DNA of 64,000 nt from CAMDPA01 sp965223035 (GTDB lineage Bacteria > Pseudomonadota > Alphaproteobacteria > Rhizobiales > Hyphomicrobiaceae), in assembly GCA_965223035.1 (NCBI GenBank), contig OZ244980.1:3906001-3970000 (forward strand), given 5' to 3'. The first letter of the stretch is position 1. Every line of letters starts with the position of its first letter. Below are positions 1 to 10,400 of the stretch, piece by piece. Made by a program: the position numbers and the translations under genes. The notes beneath the pieces were generated by a model. That model was not told the origin of the DNA. It did no database searches and saw only the letters and a program-made list of their open reading frames with translations.

Positions 1-4
1 CATG

Positions 5-42
5 AATCCCGGCAAGGTCATTTAATTCCGGCAAGGTCATTT
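5..42. repeat. two tandem 19-bp repeats upstream of the HpaB-type gene
   Basis: The unit AATYCCGGCAAGGTCATTT occurs at 5-23 and again at 24-42 with one difference (C/T at the fourth base). The pair ends 89 bases before the start codon at 132. A tandem 19-bp pair at this place could be an operator or activator site for the hydroxylase gene, but no regulator gene is visible in the window, so this is inference. Confidence 0.5.
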
Positions 43-131
43 GCGGGAAGCTTCGTGCGCCTGTGCGGAAACGACATTAGGTGCGCTGCGATCCTGCGGA
101 TGTCCGAACCTAGGTGGAAAAGGAGGCCGCA

Positions 132-1652
132 ATGAGCGTGCAGACCAGCATCATCCAACAACCGTCATCCTCAGCCGGACTACGCTCAGGCGCCCAATAC
201 CTCGACGACCTACGGCGCGACGCCCGCGCGATTTTTATCGACGGCGAGCGGGTCACGGACCCGACCTCGCACCCAGCCTTCAGCGAGGGCGCACGGCAGA
301 TCGCAAACCTGTTTGATTTCGCCGCCGATCCGGCCAACCAGGAGACCATGACGTTTGAGGTGGCCGAGACCGGGCAACGGGCGCTGCGCTGTTTTCAGAT
401 CCCGCGCTCGCCGGCCGATCTGGCGGCCAAACGGATCGCCGCGGAGGCGTGGGCTGAGCGCACGTTCGGCTTGATGGGCCGTACACCCGATCACGTGGCC
501 AATTTTTTTGCCGGCTATGCCGCCAAACCTCAGGTCTTTGCCGCCGGCGGGCAAGCGTTTGCCGACAACTTGAGCGCGTTTTATCGCTATATCAGGGATC
601 ACCACCAATACATCACCTACGCGATCGTCCCGCCACAAATCGACCGCAGCAAGCCGGCGCACCAACAAACTGATCCGACGCTGCACGCCGGCGTGGTCAA
701 AGAGACCGATGCCGGGATCTATTTGACGGGCGGCCAGCAGTTGGCGACGGCCGGTGTCTACTCCGACTGGCTTCAGGTCTCGAGCATTCATCCGCTGCAG
801 CCGGGGGACGAGGCCTATGCGTTCAACGTCGCCATTCCGATGTCAGCACCGGGACTGAAGCTTTATCCGCGACGGGCCTTCGCGCTCAATGCCAGCAATG
901 CGTCGGAATATCCGTTGAGTTCCAGGTTTGATGAAAGCGATTGTTTCGTGGCGCTCGACAACGTGTTCGTCCCATGGGAGCGGGTTTTCATCCACCGCAG
1001 CTTGGAGATCTGCCGCGACCAGTGGCACAAAACGCCGGCGCACATCTACGGCAATCATCAAGCCCAAGCCCGCTATGCCGTGAAGCTGCGGTTCCTGCTC
1101 GGCCTGGCGCAGCGCATGAACCAGGCGACCGGAAACGCCAAGGTGCCGCCGGTGATGGTGGAGATGGGCGGCCTTGCGGCCTATGCGTCGATCGTCGATG
1201 GGTTGCTGAACAGCCACGAGTCGATGGGCGAGGTGGACGATGACGGCGTGTTCTGGCCGCACCGACCTTCGCTTTACGCGATGATCGCGCTGCAGTCGGA
1301 GCTCAATCCGAAAATGTTTGAAATCGTGCGCGAGCTGACCGGCGCGGGGATGATCACACTGCCCGCCACCCAAAAGGAGCTCGACAATCCGGAGACCGCC
1401 GCAGATATCGCCCGCTATTATCAATCGAGCGATATGGGTGCGCGCGAACGCATTGCGCTCATGCGTTTGGCTTGGGACTTTATCGGCAGCGAGTTTGCCA
1501 GTCGCCACTTGCAGTATGAAAAATTCTACGGCGGCGCCGCCTATATCATGAAAACCAACATGTACCGGTTCTATGATTTTGACCGGGCAACGCAGTTGGT
1601 CGACCGCGCCTTGGCGTTGCCACCGATCGGCGATGAGAGCCTTGCCCGTTGA
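132..1652 (+). CDS. 4-hydroxyphenylacetate 3-hydroxylase (HpaB) family oxygenase
   Basis: A 506-residue protein of the HpaB/PvcC family of two-component FADH2-dependent aromatic hydroxylases, of normal length for the family. These cytoplasmic enzymes need a partner flavin reductase (HpaC type), which is not in the window. Family landmarks are the N-terminal segment SGAQYLDDLRRDARAIFIDG (residues about 10-30), the central region with ATAGVYSDWLQVSS and DNVFVPWERVFIHR, and the C-terminal helix region ending in FYDFDRATQLVDRAL. The start at 132 is chosen over an in-frame ATG at 114 because AGGAGG lies at 121-126, properly spaced. Two tandem 19-bp repeats lie upstream. The true substrate (4-hydroxyphenylacetate, another phenol, or a pyoverdine-like intermediate) cannot be read from the sequence. 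Confidence 0.9.
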   Translation: MSVQTSIIQQPSSSAGLRSGAQYLDDLRRDARAIFIDGERVTDPTSHPAFSEGARQIANLFDFAADPANQETMTFEVAETGQRALRCFQIPRSPADLAAKRIAAEAWAERTFGLMGRTPDHVANFFAGYAAKPQVFAAGGQAFADNLSAFYRYIRDHHQYITYAIVPPQIDRSKPAHQQTDPTLHAGVVKETDAGIYLTGGQQLATAGVYSDWLQVSSIHPLQPGDEAYAFNVAIPMSAPGLKLYPRRAFALNASNASEYPLSSRFDESDCFVALDNVFVPWERVFIHRSLEICRDQWHKTPAHIYGNHQAQARYAVKLRFLLGLAQRMNQATGNAKVPPVMVEMGGLAAYASIVDGLLNSHESMGEVDDDGVFWPHRPSLYAMIALQSELNPKMFEIVRELTGAGMITLPATQKELDNPETAADIARYYQSSDMGARERIALMRLAWDFIGSEFASRHLQYEKFYGGAAYIMKTNMYRFYDFDRATQLVDRALALPPIGDESLAR

Positions 1653-1973
1653 GGTGAAGCCATCACCGCGATCTTGGTTGGGGCACTTCGCTCATGTCCG
1701 CCCCAGACGGATCAGCCTTGCCGGCCGGTTCCTCACCCGGCCACTCAATGTCCCAAGGTTGTGGGTGGCCGGCTGGGGAGCGGGAGGGTTCCAGCTCACA
1801 CCAACAAACTCTTGAGCAACCTGCTTTTCATCACAATCGGAACGATCCCGATGAAAAGCAGGAAGTTGCTCACCACTTAAAGAGCGATTAACCTCGTGCC
1901 TTCAACGGGAACCGCAATGCCAGCTCCAATTTTAAGGCACGCAGATCTAGCTGATCTCGGCCGAGAGCCAAAC
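1653..1973. terminator. gene-free convergent gap with a long inverted repeat (1814-1871)
   Basis: This gap lies between two convergent genes. It holds an imperfect inverted repeat: GAGCAAC plus CTGCTTTTCATC at 1814-1832 and GATGAAAAGCAG plus GTTGCTC at 1850-1871, with a 3-nt bulge (GAA) in the right arm and a 17-nt loop. It could act as a bidirectional terminator, although no clear U-run follows. A second, GC-rich pair (CCGGCCAC near 1739 and GGTGGCCGG near 1765) lies closer to the end of the hydroxylase gene. No other gene is seen here. Confidence 0.5.
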
Positions 1974-2864
1974 TCAGTTGGGATCCCAGTCCTGAAACCG
2001 CCGCCGCCAATTGCGCTCACCGATCTCGCAGTCGTAGCCAGCGACACCAGAGCCGCGACCGGGGCCTGGTCCGTAATATTGCACGGGCACCACTGGGCCG
2101 AGCGGCCGGCCGGATATCTCCAGTAACAATTTTTGCCGGGTTGCCGTGGCAAATTCCTTCAAAGTGGTAATGGGAATCACAAAGCTGCCCGGTCCTCCAA
2201 TCACGCACGAGGCATAATAGACATCCAGGTCCGGCAGGTTTTGCCCCCATCCGAAGCGATCGCCAAGGCCCGACTTGAGCGTGATCGGCAAACCGTTAAT
2301 CACGATGCCTCGGCCGACCAGATCATCGCGGGTGCGCGTGACGGGCGAAGGTCCGGAGTTGTTTGGCCCATCCCCGGAGACGTCGATCACGCGGCGCCGG
2401 CCACGAAAGGGCGAATTGGCAAATTGCCGCTCGGCGAACTGCAGTGCGCTCGAAATCGAGGTCATGCGATGTCGCGATATGCTACGGCCGGCCAGGCGGT
2501 CAGCAAACTGCCGCGCCGTGCTTGGTCCCTCAATCATGGTCCAGGGTATCACCTGGAAATGGATATGCGGTCCGGCCCATTCGAAATAGGTCACCGCGAT
2601 GCGGCCATAAAGGCCCGACTGGATCGCTTTGATCACCATCGGGTCGCGAAACGCGGCGACGTAACCATCGCGCTGCAAACGCTGCTCCTCGGGATCCATC
2701 GACCATGATACGTCGACGGCCAGCACCAGCTCCAAATCCACCTGGTTTTGCGCCGACGCCGGACCCACCGCACACACTGCCGGGGCGGCGACCACGCTCA
2801 ATGCGATCAGACCGGCCCATGCGCAGCGCCAATCCGGCCATCGACGAAATCTGGCGCCGAGCAT
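1974..2864 (-). CDS. secreted DUF1194 (von Willebrand A-like) protein
   Basis: About 296 residues. From the chosen start an N-terminal signal peptide is visible (hydrophobic LIALSVVAAPAVCAV followed by ASA), so the protein should be exported to the periplasm. The mature part begins with a VWA-type core, VDLELVLAVDVSWSMD, containing a DxSxS metal-ion-dependent adhesion motif. The segment VIDVSGDGPNNSG later matches the DUF1194 pattern. Function is unknown for this family, which is common in Alphaproteobacteria. The frame is open upstream to 2981; the ATG at 2864 is chosen because it gives a normal signal peptide, and an ATG at 2927 is the alternative. It is convergent with the hydroxylase and has no operon partner. 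Confidence 0.8.
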   Translation of the reverse strand: MLGARFRRWPDWRCAWAGLIALSVVAAPAVCAVGPASAQNQVDLELVLAVDVSWSMDPEEQRLQRDGYVAAFRDPMVIKAIQSGLYGRIAVTYFEWAGPHIHFQVIPWTMIEGPSTARQFADRLAGRSISRHRMTSISSALQFAERQFANSPFRGRRRVIDVSGDGPNNSGPSPVTRTRDDLVGRGIVINGLPITLKSGLGDRFGWGQNLPDLDVYYASCVIGGPGSFVIPITTLKEFATATRQKLLLEISGRPLGPVVPVQYYGPGPGRGSGVAGYDCEIGERNWRRRFQDWDPN

Positions 2865-3827
2865 CGATGCCTGGTGCGGCAGGCGTTCGCTGGTTGCGCG
2901 ACGACGATCGACCGATTCAAATCGCATGGCATCGTGATCCTTGCCGCGTGGGTTGTGGCCAACCCGTCGCCACCGTTGCATTCGCTGCGCACAACACAGG
3001 CGTCGACACTCCCAATTCCAACATCATGATCCCGGCCGGGATGGCAAAACAATGGTCGCTATCCCGGACCCAGCATCGCCAGGGTCATAACGCTCATGCG
3101 GTCTGACCGGCATCGTGCAAATTGCCACGTACCGGTGCCGCGCGCCGTTGGCAACCCGGCTAGCCTGGTGATTACCAGCCTAGAGCAGAAACTTCGTAAT
3201 GCGTTTGCTTGAATGGATCGCCGTCTCGATTGGATTGCCGTGCCCTGCCGGGAGGGGTGCGAAGATCGGTCGAACGTTGCCTTCGATCGTCGCTGTCGGC
3301 GCGCCTGCCGCTGGGCGATAACGGACCATCGTGCGCTCAGCCCTGGCGTTGCAGTGTGAGCTGGAACCGTCCCGTTCCTCGCCAACCACCCCCACCTGCG
3401 TGCCCTTTGGCCGGCCGGGGAAGGGGCAGGGCCCGTACGCCTCAGGCGGACATGATCCGGCGCGTGACGCCGATGAGCGAACCAAGCATGGCCGATGGTC
3501 ACTCAACCTAACCGTGTCGCTGGTGAGGAAGGAGCCCGCAGGTGGGAGCCGGTATCGAGATCCAACGGAGGGCGACGGCGGCCGGCACCACCCGATTGGC
3601 GGCCATCTGCTGATCCGGCCCCAGCCGGCCGCGGACCGCATTTGGCGTCAAATCTATTGACGCTCATCGGCTTTGGGCTTATTCAAACTGACCTTTCCAC
3701 CAACGCCTGTTTCAACCACATCGGCGCGGTGGTGGAGATCGCGTCACGCTGGAGTGGTTGCGCCGCGAGCATCGTGACGGGCCGTCGCTCAGCCGCGGGT
3801 GGCCGATCCGATCGTTCGATGTGGACA
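2865..3827. other. gene-free region upstream of tRNA-Arg
   Basis: About 960 bases lie between the DUF1194 start and the tRNA gene. Several overlapping open frames exist on both strands, but none has a recognisable domain, a good ribosome site or consistent codon use. They look like GC-rich chance frames. No repeat or RNA gene was recognised. Confidence 0.5.
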
Positions 3828-3904
3828 GCACCGGTAGCTCAGCTGGATAGAGCACCAGACTACGAATCTGGGGGTCGTGGGTTCGAATCCTGCCCGGTGC
3901 GCCA
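3828..3904 (+). tRNA. tRNA-Arg (anticodon ACG), insertion target of the island
   Basis: A 77-nt cloverleaf can be read directly. The acceptor stem is GCACCGG paired with CCGGTGC, the D arm is GCTC-AGCTGGATA-GAGC, the anticodon arm is CCAGA-CTACGAA-TCTGG with anticodon ACG, the T arm contains GTGGG-TTCGAAT-CCTGC, and CCA is encoded at 3902-3904. The gene is intact. Its 3' part from 3857 onward is exactly duplicated at 36046, which marks it as the attachment site used by the integrase at 34720-35898. Confidence 0.97.
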
Positions 3905-3905
3905 A
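3857..3905. repeat. attL, 49-bp direct repeat inside tRNA-Arg
   Basis: Identical to 36046-36094. It starts in the anticodon stem (AGACTACGAATC...) and runs through the CCA end plus one A. The bases just outside differ (C versus A on the left, T versus A on the right), which fixes the length at 49 bp. Confidence 0.93.
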
Positions 3906-3959
3906 TAAAATCAATGAGTTAGGCGAGATTAAGAGGCTGGCAGTGCCGCAGAATTGGCC

Positions 3960-4036
3960 GCGGCTAACACCGGGCTAACATGTTGGCGCGTATACGAGCG
4001 CACTTCCGGAGGAAATCTTCGGGTCGTGTTAGCCGC
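3960..4036. repeat. candidate integrase arm-type sites, left end
   Basis: A 22-bp sequence at 3960-3981, made of two GGCTAACA half-units 12 bp apart, is identical to one at 35931-35952 near the other end. A third copy in reverse orientation (GTGTTAGCCGC) lies at about 4026-4036. Repeats placed just inside both att ends are what arm-type binding sites of lambda-like integrases look like; the assignment is inference from position. Confidence 0.6.
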
Positions 4037-4128
4037 CGCGCTACGCTGGAAATCGTTGTTCCTGATTGGTTAGGCATTGATCTGTGAGTGATGGTTTATA
4101 TGGCAAAAACAACGTCTTCGATCCATCG

Positions 4129-6891
4129 CTAAGGCACCATCTCGATATAGCCAATCAATTCAGCAGAATATGATTTGTCGCCAATGCACGCGCCACGGTG
4201 ATGAAGCTCTCGCTGCAGACAGGGCTCTACGACCTTTGAGAAGAATAGCTCACGTTCGACTGGGTCCATTGAAGGATCGGCTGACGGTAAACCAAATTGT
4301 GCATCAATCTGTTTCTCAAAGGATGGAATGCGCGTTCCGTCTTGGTCGTTGGCAAGCACTTGGACATATGCGCGCCGCTCGCCGCCCGTGTCTCGTGTCT
4401 CAATAAGCCAGCACGATATGATGCAGGTAGTGCCGTTCGGGCTCTTGACGATGAGGCCGAGACTGTCGGGAGGAAGCGAGCGCAATTCTTGAATTGCTTG
4501 GACCATCAACGGATGATCAAGTCCCATGAGTTGGAACTGATCGGAGTTAGAGGCTTGATCTCGATCCCGTGAGAACTGACAGAGCGAGCGACCATCAGCT
4601 GACAACAAATCGAACGAAAAGTCCCCAGTCTTCGATATTTTCTGATTCCGCTCAGCGACTGCTGCAGCAAGAAATCTGACCAGGCGGTCCATGCCCTCGG
4701 AGACGTCAGAGAATGGCTGGTAGTCATCGAGGCTGAAGCCATCGAGATCCTGAAACAGATCGAAGACCACCGTCCTGGCCTCATTGGAGTTAGCTAGGGC
4801 AGACTCAAGCTCAACCCGCGTGCGTTTTAGCTCAGGGTCGGATAGAGCTTCCTGATACAGCCGATCGTAGTTCAGGCGCTCAGAGAGCTGACCGAGTATC
4901 TGCGCTCGGAGATCCTCAGCGATGTTGCCTTGCTCGTCTACCTTTCCGACGGTCCTTGCAATCTCAAGCAGCTTCTCATCAAGCAACAGAAAGATCCGAC
5001 CTTCGATGGTGTCGGATAGGACCAGGTTGTAGACTTGGGCAGTATGGTTCTGGCCATAACGATGGATTCGCCCAATTCTTTGCTCAACATCCATAGGGTT
5101 CCATGGCAGATCGAAGTTGAAAAGGATGCGGGCAAACTGCAGATTGATCCCTTCGCGACCAGCAGCGGTACAAACAAGAACGCGCGGCCCGTCCTTTTGC
5201 TTGAAGCGACGCTCTGCGGCCAGCTTGGCGCCGTGATCGCCGCCGCGTAAAACCACAACGCCTTGACCTGGATAGGCTTGCTCGATTTCTCGGGCTATCA
5301 GATCAACAGTCCCAAGGTACGTCGCAAAGATAACGATCTTCTCTTTGGGGTTCTGTCGCCAAAGAGTGCCCAGACCATCGAGGAGTTTCTGTACCTTCGT
5401 TTCGCGAGACGAAGGGAATGTCTCCAACAGGTCATTGATGCGGAGCCGCTCTTCCGGAAGATGAAGGTCAACTACAGCGGATGCGGCCTCTTCTGCATGG
5501 CTGGCAGAATACTCGCTTCCGTATGGGTCGGATGCCAACTCTAGCGCTTCCTGATCCAGCTTTTTTGCAAGGCGGTACTTTAGATCTGCGAGAACCCGGT
5601 CGACCTCGCTTCGACCGACAGCATCGCGCGGAAGACCGAACTCTTCGTGGACGAGCTTGCGAGCCTCATTCATGAGCTGCTCACGGCCCTCAATATCGAG
5701 GTCTCGATCGCGCAGTAGTGCCTCATGAAGCGTCAGCATCAGCATGCGACGCTTGAGCGTCCGGCGAACTGCGGCAAAGCTCGATGCGGCAATCTTCTGA
5801 AATATGGCCATCAAAAACCCGAGGGCGCGGCCTTGGTTGCCTTGTCGTTTGGCAAGGTCAAAGCCATCCTCAAGGTATTCTCTGAGCCTCTCGTAGAAGC
5901 GTCGTTCGGCATCGTTCATGACAAACGATTCCGTATGCACCCACCTGCGAGCGAAGAGCGGCGACCCGTCGGGCTTGCAAGCATCTGCCTTCGTCCGCCG
6001 GAACATGACGGTGTTAAGCCGATGTCGGTTCTCGACCATTTCCTCCGGGCTGCCGAAGAGCGTTGAATTCAGGAGCTGGATCAGCATCCAGAACTGAAAG
6101 TGATTGCCCTGGTGGGGGGTTGCCGACAGGATCAGCAAGTCTCGCGCATGGCCTTTGAGCGCCTCGGCCAGTTTATAGTTCTCTGTCTTGCGGATCTTTC
6201 CCCCAGTCCGGTACGCGGTGAGGTGATGGGCCTCGTCGAAGACGACAAGATCCCACTCCGGCGCCTCCAGAAGCCGCTTAATGCGAGCCGGCCGCTTCAG
6301 CGTATCGATGCTCGCGATCAGGCGATCGTGCTTTGCAAACGCGTTGGACTTGCGGTCGGTGATGTCTCCTTCGGAGCCAAAAACCTCGAAGTTAAGATTG
6401 AACACCTCGTTGAGCTCACGGTGCCAGTTGTTCACGAGGCCAGCTGGGACGACCATCAAAGCTCTGTCGAGTTCGCCTCTACTAGCGAGCTCCCGCAGTA
6501 TCAGAGCTGTTTCGATTGTCTTGCCGAGGCCGACCTCGTCAGCGATCAGGAAGCGTCGAGGCGAAGCAGTCGCGATCCGGTGGGTGAGGACGACCTGATG
6601 TGGCAGAAGGTCGATCTTGGCCGAGGTCAAAGCGGAGGCACTCTCCATGATTGGCAATGCATGTGCTTCGTAGGAGAGCCAGGCTTTTCGTGCACGTTCG
6701 ACTCCGCCGGCAACATTGCGAAGTATACGCTGAGTGCGCGTAAGTTCTGTCTGGACGGAGCCAACTGGAACACGCCGTTCACCGACGCCAAAGAACGCGC
6801 GCAAATAGCCATCGGCGGGCGGTTCGAGAATGACGCCCGATCCGAGGTCGGCGTGGACGATGCGTTGTCCAGGGGCGAAGGTTTGTTCCAT
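4129..6891 (-). CDS. SNF2-family helicase of BREX-like operon
   Basis: About 920 residues. This is an SF2/SNF2-type DNA translocase with the usual motif order: Walker A ADEVGLGKT (about 117-125), DEAH box FDEAHHLT (about 218-225), motif III LSATPHQGN, and in the second RecA lobe VLVCTAAGREGINLQ followed by EQRIGRIHRYGQ (motifs V and VI). It resembles the COG0553-type helicases of phage defence loci (BrxHII of type 3 BREX, DrmD of DISARM). It is the last gene of a six-gene minus-strand operon. The frame is open to 7056, but the ATG at 6891 is chosen because it follows the stop of the upstream gene by 10 bases and has a GGGGGACGGAG ribosome site. Confidence 0.9.
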   Translation of the reverse strand: MEQTFAPGQRIVHADLGSGVILEPPADGYLRAFFGVGERRVPVGSVQTELTRTQRILRNVAGGVERARKAWLSYEAHALPIMESASALTSAKIDLLPHQVVLTHRIATASPRRFLIADEVGLGKTIETALILRELASRGELDRALMVVPAGLVNNWHRELNEVFNLNFEVFGSEGDITDRKSNAFAKHDRLIASIDTLKRPARIKRLLEAPEWDLVVFDEAHHLTAYRTGGKIRKTENYKLAEALKGHARDLLILSATPHQGNHFQFWMLIQLLNSTLFGSPEEMVENRHRLNTVMFRRTKADACKPDGSPLFARRWVHTESFVMNDAERRFYERLREYLEDGFDLAKRQGNQGRALGFLMAIFQKIAASSFAAVRRTLKRRMLMLTLHEALLRDRDLDIEGREQLMNEARKLVHEEFGLPRDAVGRSEVDRVLADLKYRLAKKLDQEALELASDPYGSEYSASHAEEAASAVVDLHLPEERLRINDLLETFPSSRETKVQKLLDGLGTLWRQNPKEKIVIFATYLGTVDLIAREIEQAYPGQGVVVLRGGDHGAKLAAERRFKQKDGPRVLVCTAAGREGINLQFARILFNFDLPWNPMDVEQRIGRIHRYGQNHTAQVYNLVLSDTIEGRIFLLLDEKLLEIARTVGKVDEQGNIAEDLRAQILGQLSERLNYDRLYQEALSDPELKRTRVELESALANSNEARTVVFDLFQDLDGFSLDDYQPFSDVSEGMDRLVRFLAAAVAERNQKISKTGDFSFDLLSADGRSLCQFSRDRDQASNSDQFQLMGLDHPLMVQAIQELRSLPPDSLGLIVKSPNGTTCIISCWLIETRDTGGERRAYVQVLANDQDGTRIPSFEKQIDAQFGLPSADPSMDPVERELFFSKVVEPCLQRELHHRGACIGDKSYSAELIGYIEMVP

Positions 6892-6901
6892 CTCCGTCCC
6901 C

Positions 6902-7402
6902 CTAGGTGATCCGTAAGTGGAAGAGCCCGACGGGTGCAGTTGCGCCAGCCGGCCACAGCTCTTGCGGGTATTCGCGGGCTTCACCCCACAGTATTCGACC
7001 GAAATCGAGCTTCTCGTTCGAGTGCGGCGCGGCGCACCGCCAGAACACTTCATCACTGGCGGAGCGAATCTGAAGCCTGCGCCGTCCTTCCGGGAGCCAG
7101 AAGATCAGTGCGGCGCTACCGGCATACTCAGACTGGAATGACAGGATCGTCTCCTTTACCTCAGCGCCCAACCAGGCTTCGCCATCGGTTGGGGACAGGA
7201 GATCGAGGCCACCGTCAAGACCGGCGACAACGGCAAGATTGCCATCTCCGCTTGGCAGTTCGTCCGGCCATTGTGTCCGCATGCACAACCAAGCTCGAAG
7301 GCTCAGCACCTCGCTCGGCTGGCAAAGGTCGGCAACGACCTGCGGCTCCCAGACCCAGCTGATGCCCCGTCGCTGCCAAGCGCTGTCGCGCATTTGCCTC
7401 AT
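6902..7402 (-). CDS. unknown 166-aa protein in BREX-like operon
   Basis: No family recognised. The product is acidic and Trp-rich, with the segments IFWLPEGRRRLQIRSAS and VFWRCAAPHSNEKLDFGRILW, and has no signal peptide or membrane segment. Its start overlaps the stop of the upstream methylase gene by an ATGA junction (7399-7402) and its stop is 10 bases before the helicase start, so it is translated as part of the operon and is probably a structural member of the defence system. Its position between methylase and helicase suggests an adaptor or specificity role, which is inference only. Confidence 0.75.
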   Translation of the reverse strand: MRQMRDSAWQRRGISWVWEPQVVADLCQPSEVLSLRAWLCMRTQWPDELPSGDGNLAVVAGLDGGLDLLSPTDGEAWLGAEVKETILSFQSEYAGSAALIFWLPEGRRRLQIRSASDEVFWRCAAPHSNEKLDFGRILWGEAREYPQELWPAGATAPVGLFHLRIT

Positions 7403-10400
7403 GCGGCCTCCTCCCCGTCGAAGAAGAAGCTCATCTGCTTGATTTCAGTTTGATGGGTGGCGGCCCAACCGTTGTAGATCGTGAGTGCGCGCACAGCAGC
7501 CTGGCGTGTTGTTTGATTGGCGCCCCGGCGGGTGAACCAATCCAGCAGATCCTTCAGCGCCGGGTGCGGCTTGAAGTTGGCGTTCTTCAGCGTGTCGGCG
7601 GCGTTGATGCCGCTTCCGTCGACACAAGCACCGATTAGGACAAGCGCCTGGTCGAGGTCGGAGGTCAGCTTGCGTCGATGCTTGCCCTGCCAGTCCCGCA
7701 CGAACGTCACCGGATCGACTAGGGTGAAGACCTTCTTTTTTTCGCTGCACCAGCCTCGGTGCTGGAACTCGTCGGGAGCGGAGCCGGTACCTCGCATGAA
7801 TTTCTGCATTTGGTCACGCGGCACCTCGGTTACGCCATCGAAGATACGCAGAAACTGACGCGTCATTGGCTCGGCGGTCACCGGCGGCGGGTTTGTGGTG
7901 CGAGAGGAATCCTCGTCGAGTATTTGGTTGATGCCGACAAGGGCTTCCTTGACGGTGATGAGCTCACCGTCTGATTTGAACACCTTGCCGTAGTGACGAG
8001 AGAAATATTCGAGTGCCTTGCCGCGCTTGATGACTTGCAAATCGGCGGCAGGCAGGCCCTCCTTGGCGTGGTTTTCGAGCATTGACTGGATTTGAGCAAC
8101 ATCAGCCAATACTTCGCGGCGCATGCGCCCCCAGCTCACGGGCTTGGGTTCCGTGTCGCGCTTGCGACAGACATGGATTATATCGTACTCGACTTTTTGA
8201 GATCCGTACTGGCCATCACCCTTTGTTTCGTCTCCGCGGACAGGGAATGTCGCTTCTAGGATGAAGCCTGCTTCGAAAAGGCTATCGAGTACGTCTACCC
8301 AAGGACCGTCCTGGCTGTGATGGAAGGTGAAGGCCAATAGCCCTCCAGCTTTTAACTTCTTGCCAACTTCACGCCAACAAGAAGTCAGGAGGCGGCGGTA
8401 GAAGGCGTCTGGGTCTTCTGGATTCCGTGCCTTATTCGATACGACCTCCAGATCACGGGGTGTTGCAGCACCGCCAAAAAGGTTGTGGTATTTCTCTCTG
8501 AGGAGTGGTTTGAGCCAGACGTAGAAAAAATCCGACCACTCTGCGTATTGCATTAAGTCACCGAATGGCGGATCGGTGATGCACAAATCGAGACTCGCGT
8601 CAGCAAGGTGGCTGAGATCCGTGGATGATACACAGGAGACATTGACTGGCTCGGCTATTGGGTCCCCTGGATAGACTTTTTCGCTCTTTCCGGAAGTGCC
8701 AGGCACATCTATGGCCTCGTTTGCAACAAGCTCCCAAGGAGATTGAGCCCAATCAAGGGTCTGAATCAGCTTCTCACTGCTCGATGTCCAGTTACCTCTG
8801 CCATCATCACAGAAGAAATTGTTTTCGATTGCCATCGCCTTAGGTCGGAAATTGTTTTTGGCGAACTGAGGTTCAAGCTTATCCGCGCTGAGATTCCAAA
8901 CAGTCATCATGCATTGATTTCTGATGTACTGCTGAAAACCCGCAACAACTAGCTCTACAGCTGCATCTGCATACTTGCCGCGCGTTGCGGCAATCGCCTT
9001 ACCGAGGATGGCAAGGCTTAGCAACTGACGGTGATTGAACATGGTGTGCCAGTGAGTGTAACCGTGTCGTCTCACTGACCAAAAATCGGCTTCAAGCCCG
9101 TATGGCAACTCCTCCTCCGGCCAATACCCTTTGAGATCTGTGTTGCGGCGAGCTTCCCACTCGAGCTCTGCAGCAGCAAGCTGCTGAACGTTTCCATATG
9201 GCTGGAAGTAGCGACGCCCATATGGCGCACCGTTGGCCTCGTGAGTCGTCGATCGACCTTGGATCGCGATCGGTTGATATGCTGCAGACTTGAGCGTCTT
9301 TGCAGTGCTCTCCAATACATCTTGCACTGTGCCGCAGTTGGCGCAGGCAAAGTTCGATTTTTTAGGAACGGTGCTCATTTTCGACGAGAAGAGCACCCCA
9401 GTGTCTGGACATAAGACCTCACTAGGCAATTCACCTCGAACTTCGATGAGTGAGAACTCCGTAGCGCGCCGTTCGAACCAACGGATTGTCGATTCGGCGT
9501 CATCCTGTGCAGAGCCGCCAAATGGGCGTCCTTCGTCATCTTGGCTAGAACAACCCTCGACCCAAGCTGGCGAAGCCAGGAGCGAAAGTGCGACCTTCTT
9601 TTTTGAGCTTTTCCCGAGGCTCGCCTTGTGGGTCTCGCCGCATTGCGGACAGGCTATGTGCTGCCGAGGATTCAGGACGGTGAAGGCACCCTCTGATGGC
9701 GCCACGTACAAGGGCGCGTCAGGCGCCATTCGAGCTTCTTTTTCTTCGACATCAAAGTTGGCATGGCACGTCTTACAGACACAGGGCCAATGCTTGATGG
9801 TGAGAGTCTTTATAGCCAGCACCGGGCTGCTCACGATAGGCGTGCGATGACCACAACCTGTCACTTGGCAGGTCCCGTGTTTAGCCCAGAATGTGTAAAC
9901 GATCTCTGGGCCTTCGTACGTGTAGTCTTTGCGCTGATCGGGCGTCAGTGATAGCGGATCGAAATCTGTTCCCTCGACTCGACCGGTCGGAACGTGGGTC
10001 CACTTCCCCTTCTCGCCATTCGGCCCATCGCAATAATAAAACGGCATGATCTGCGGCTTCACTTCCGCCTCGATGTCGGCGAGCAGCCGCTTGACCTCTT
10101 CGATGTCGACCTTGGCGAATTCCTGCTTTACCACGAACCAAGCCACCGGGTTGAGGTCGTTACCGTACATCTGCATTCCGAGCCGAGAGCCCTCGACAAG
10201 TGTCGTGCCGCCGCCCATGAAGATGTCGGCCACCTTCAGATGCTTGAAGGCGCCCTTCTTCTGGTGATTGGCGTAGTAGTTGTCCCACACCAGCTTCGCG
10301 GCCTTGGCGGGATCATCGGGCGCCTTGGTCGCAGCAGCAATCAACATGCTACGGAACACGCTTGACCTGCGGCGCGCCCACCACTTTGACATCTGGTAGA

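Noticed and set aside
2133..2708. 191-aa plus-strand frame opposite the DUF1194 gene
   Set aside because: It is the shadow of a clear coding gene with signal peptide and VWA motif on the minus strand.
6100..6909. 269-aa plus-strand frame opposite the helicase gene
   Set aside because: The minus strand carries all helicase motifs here; the plus frame has no recognisable domain.
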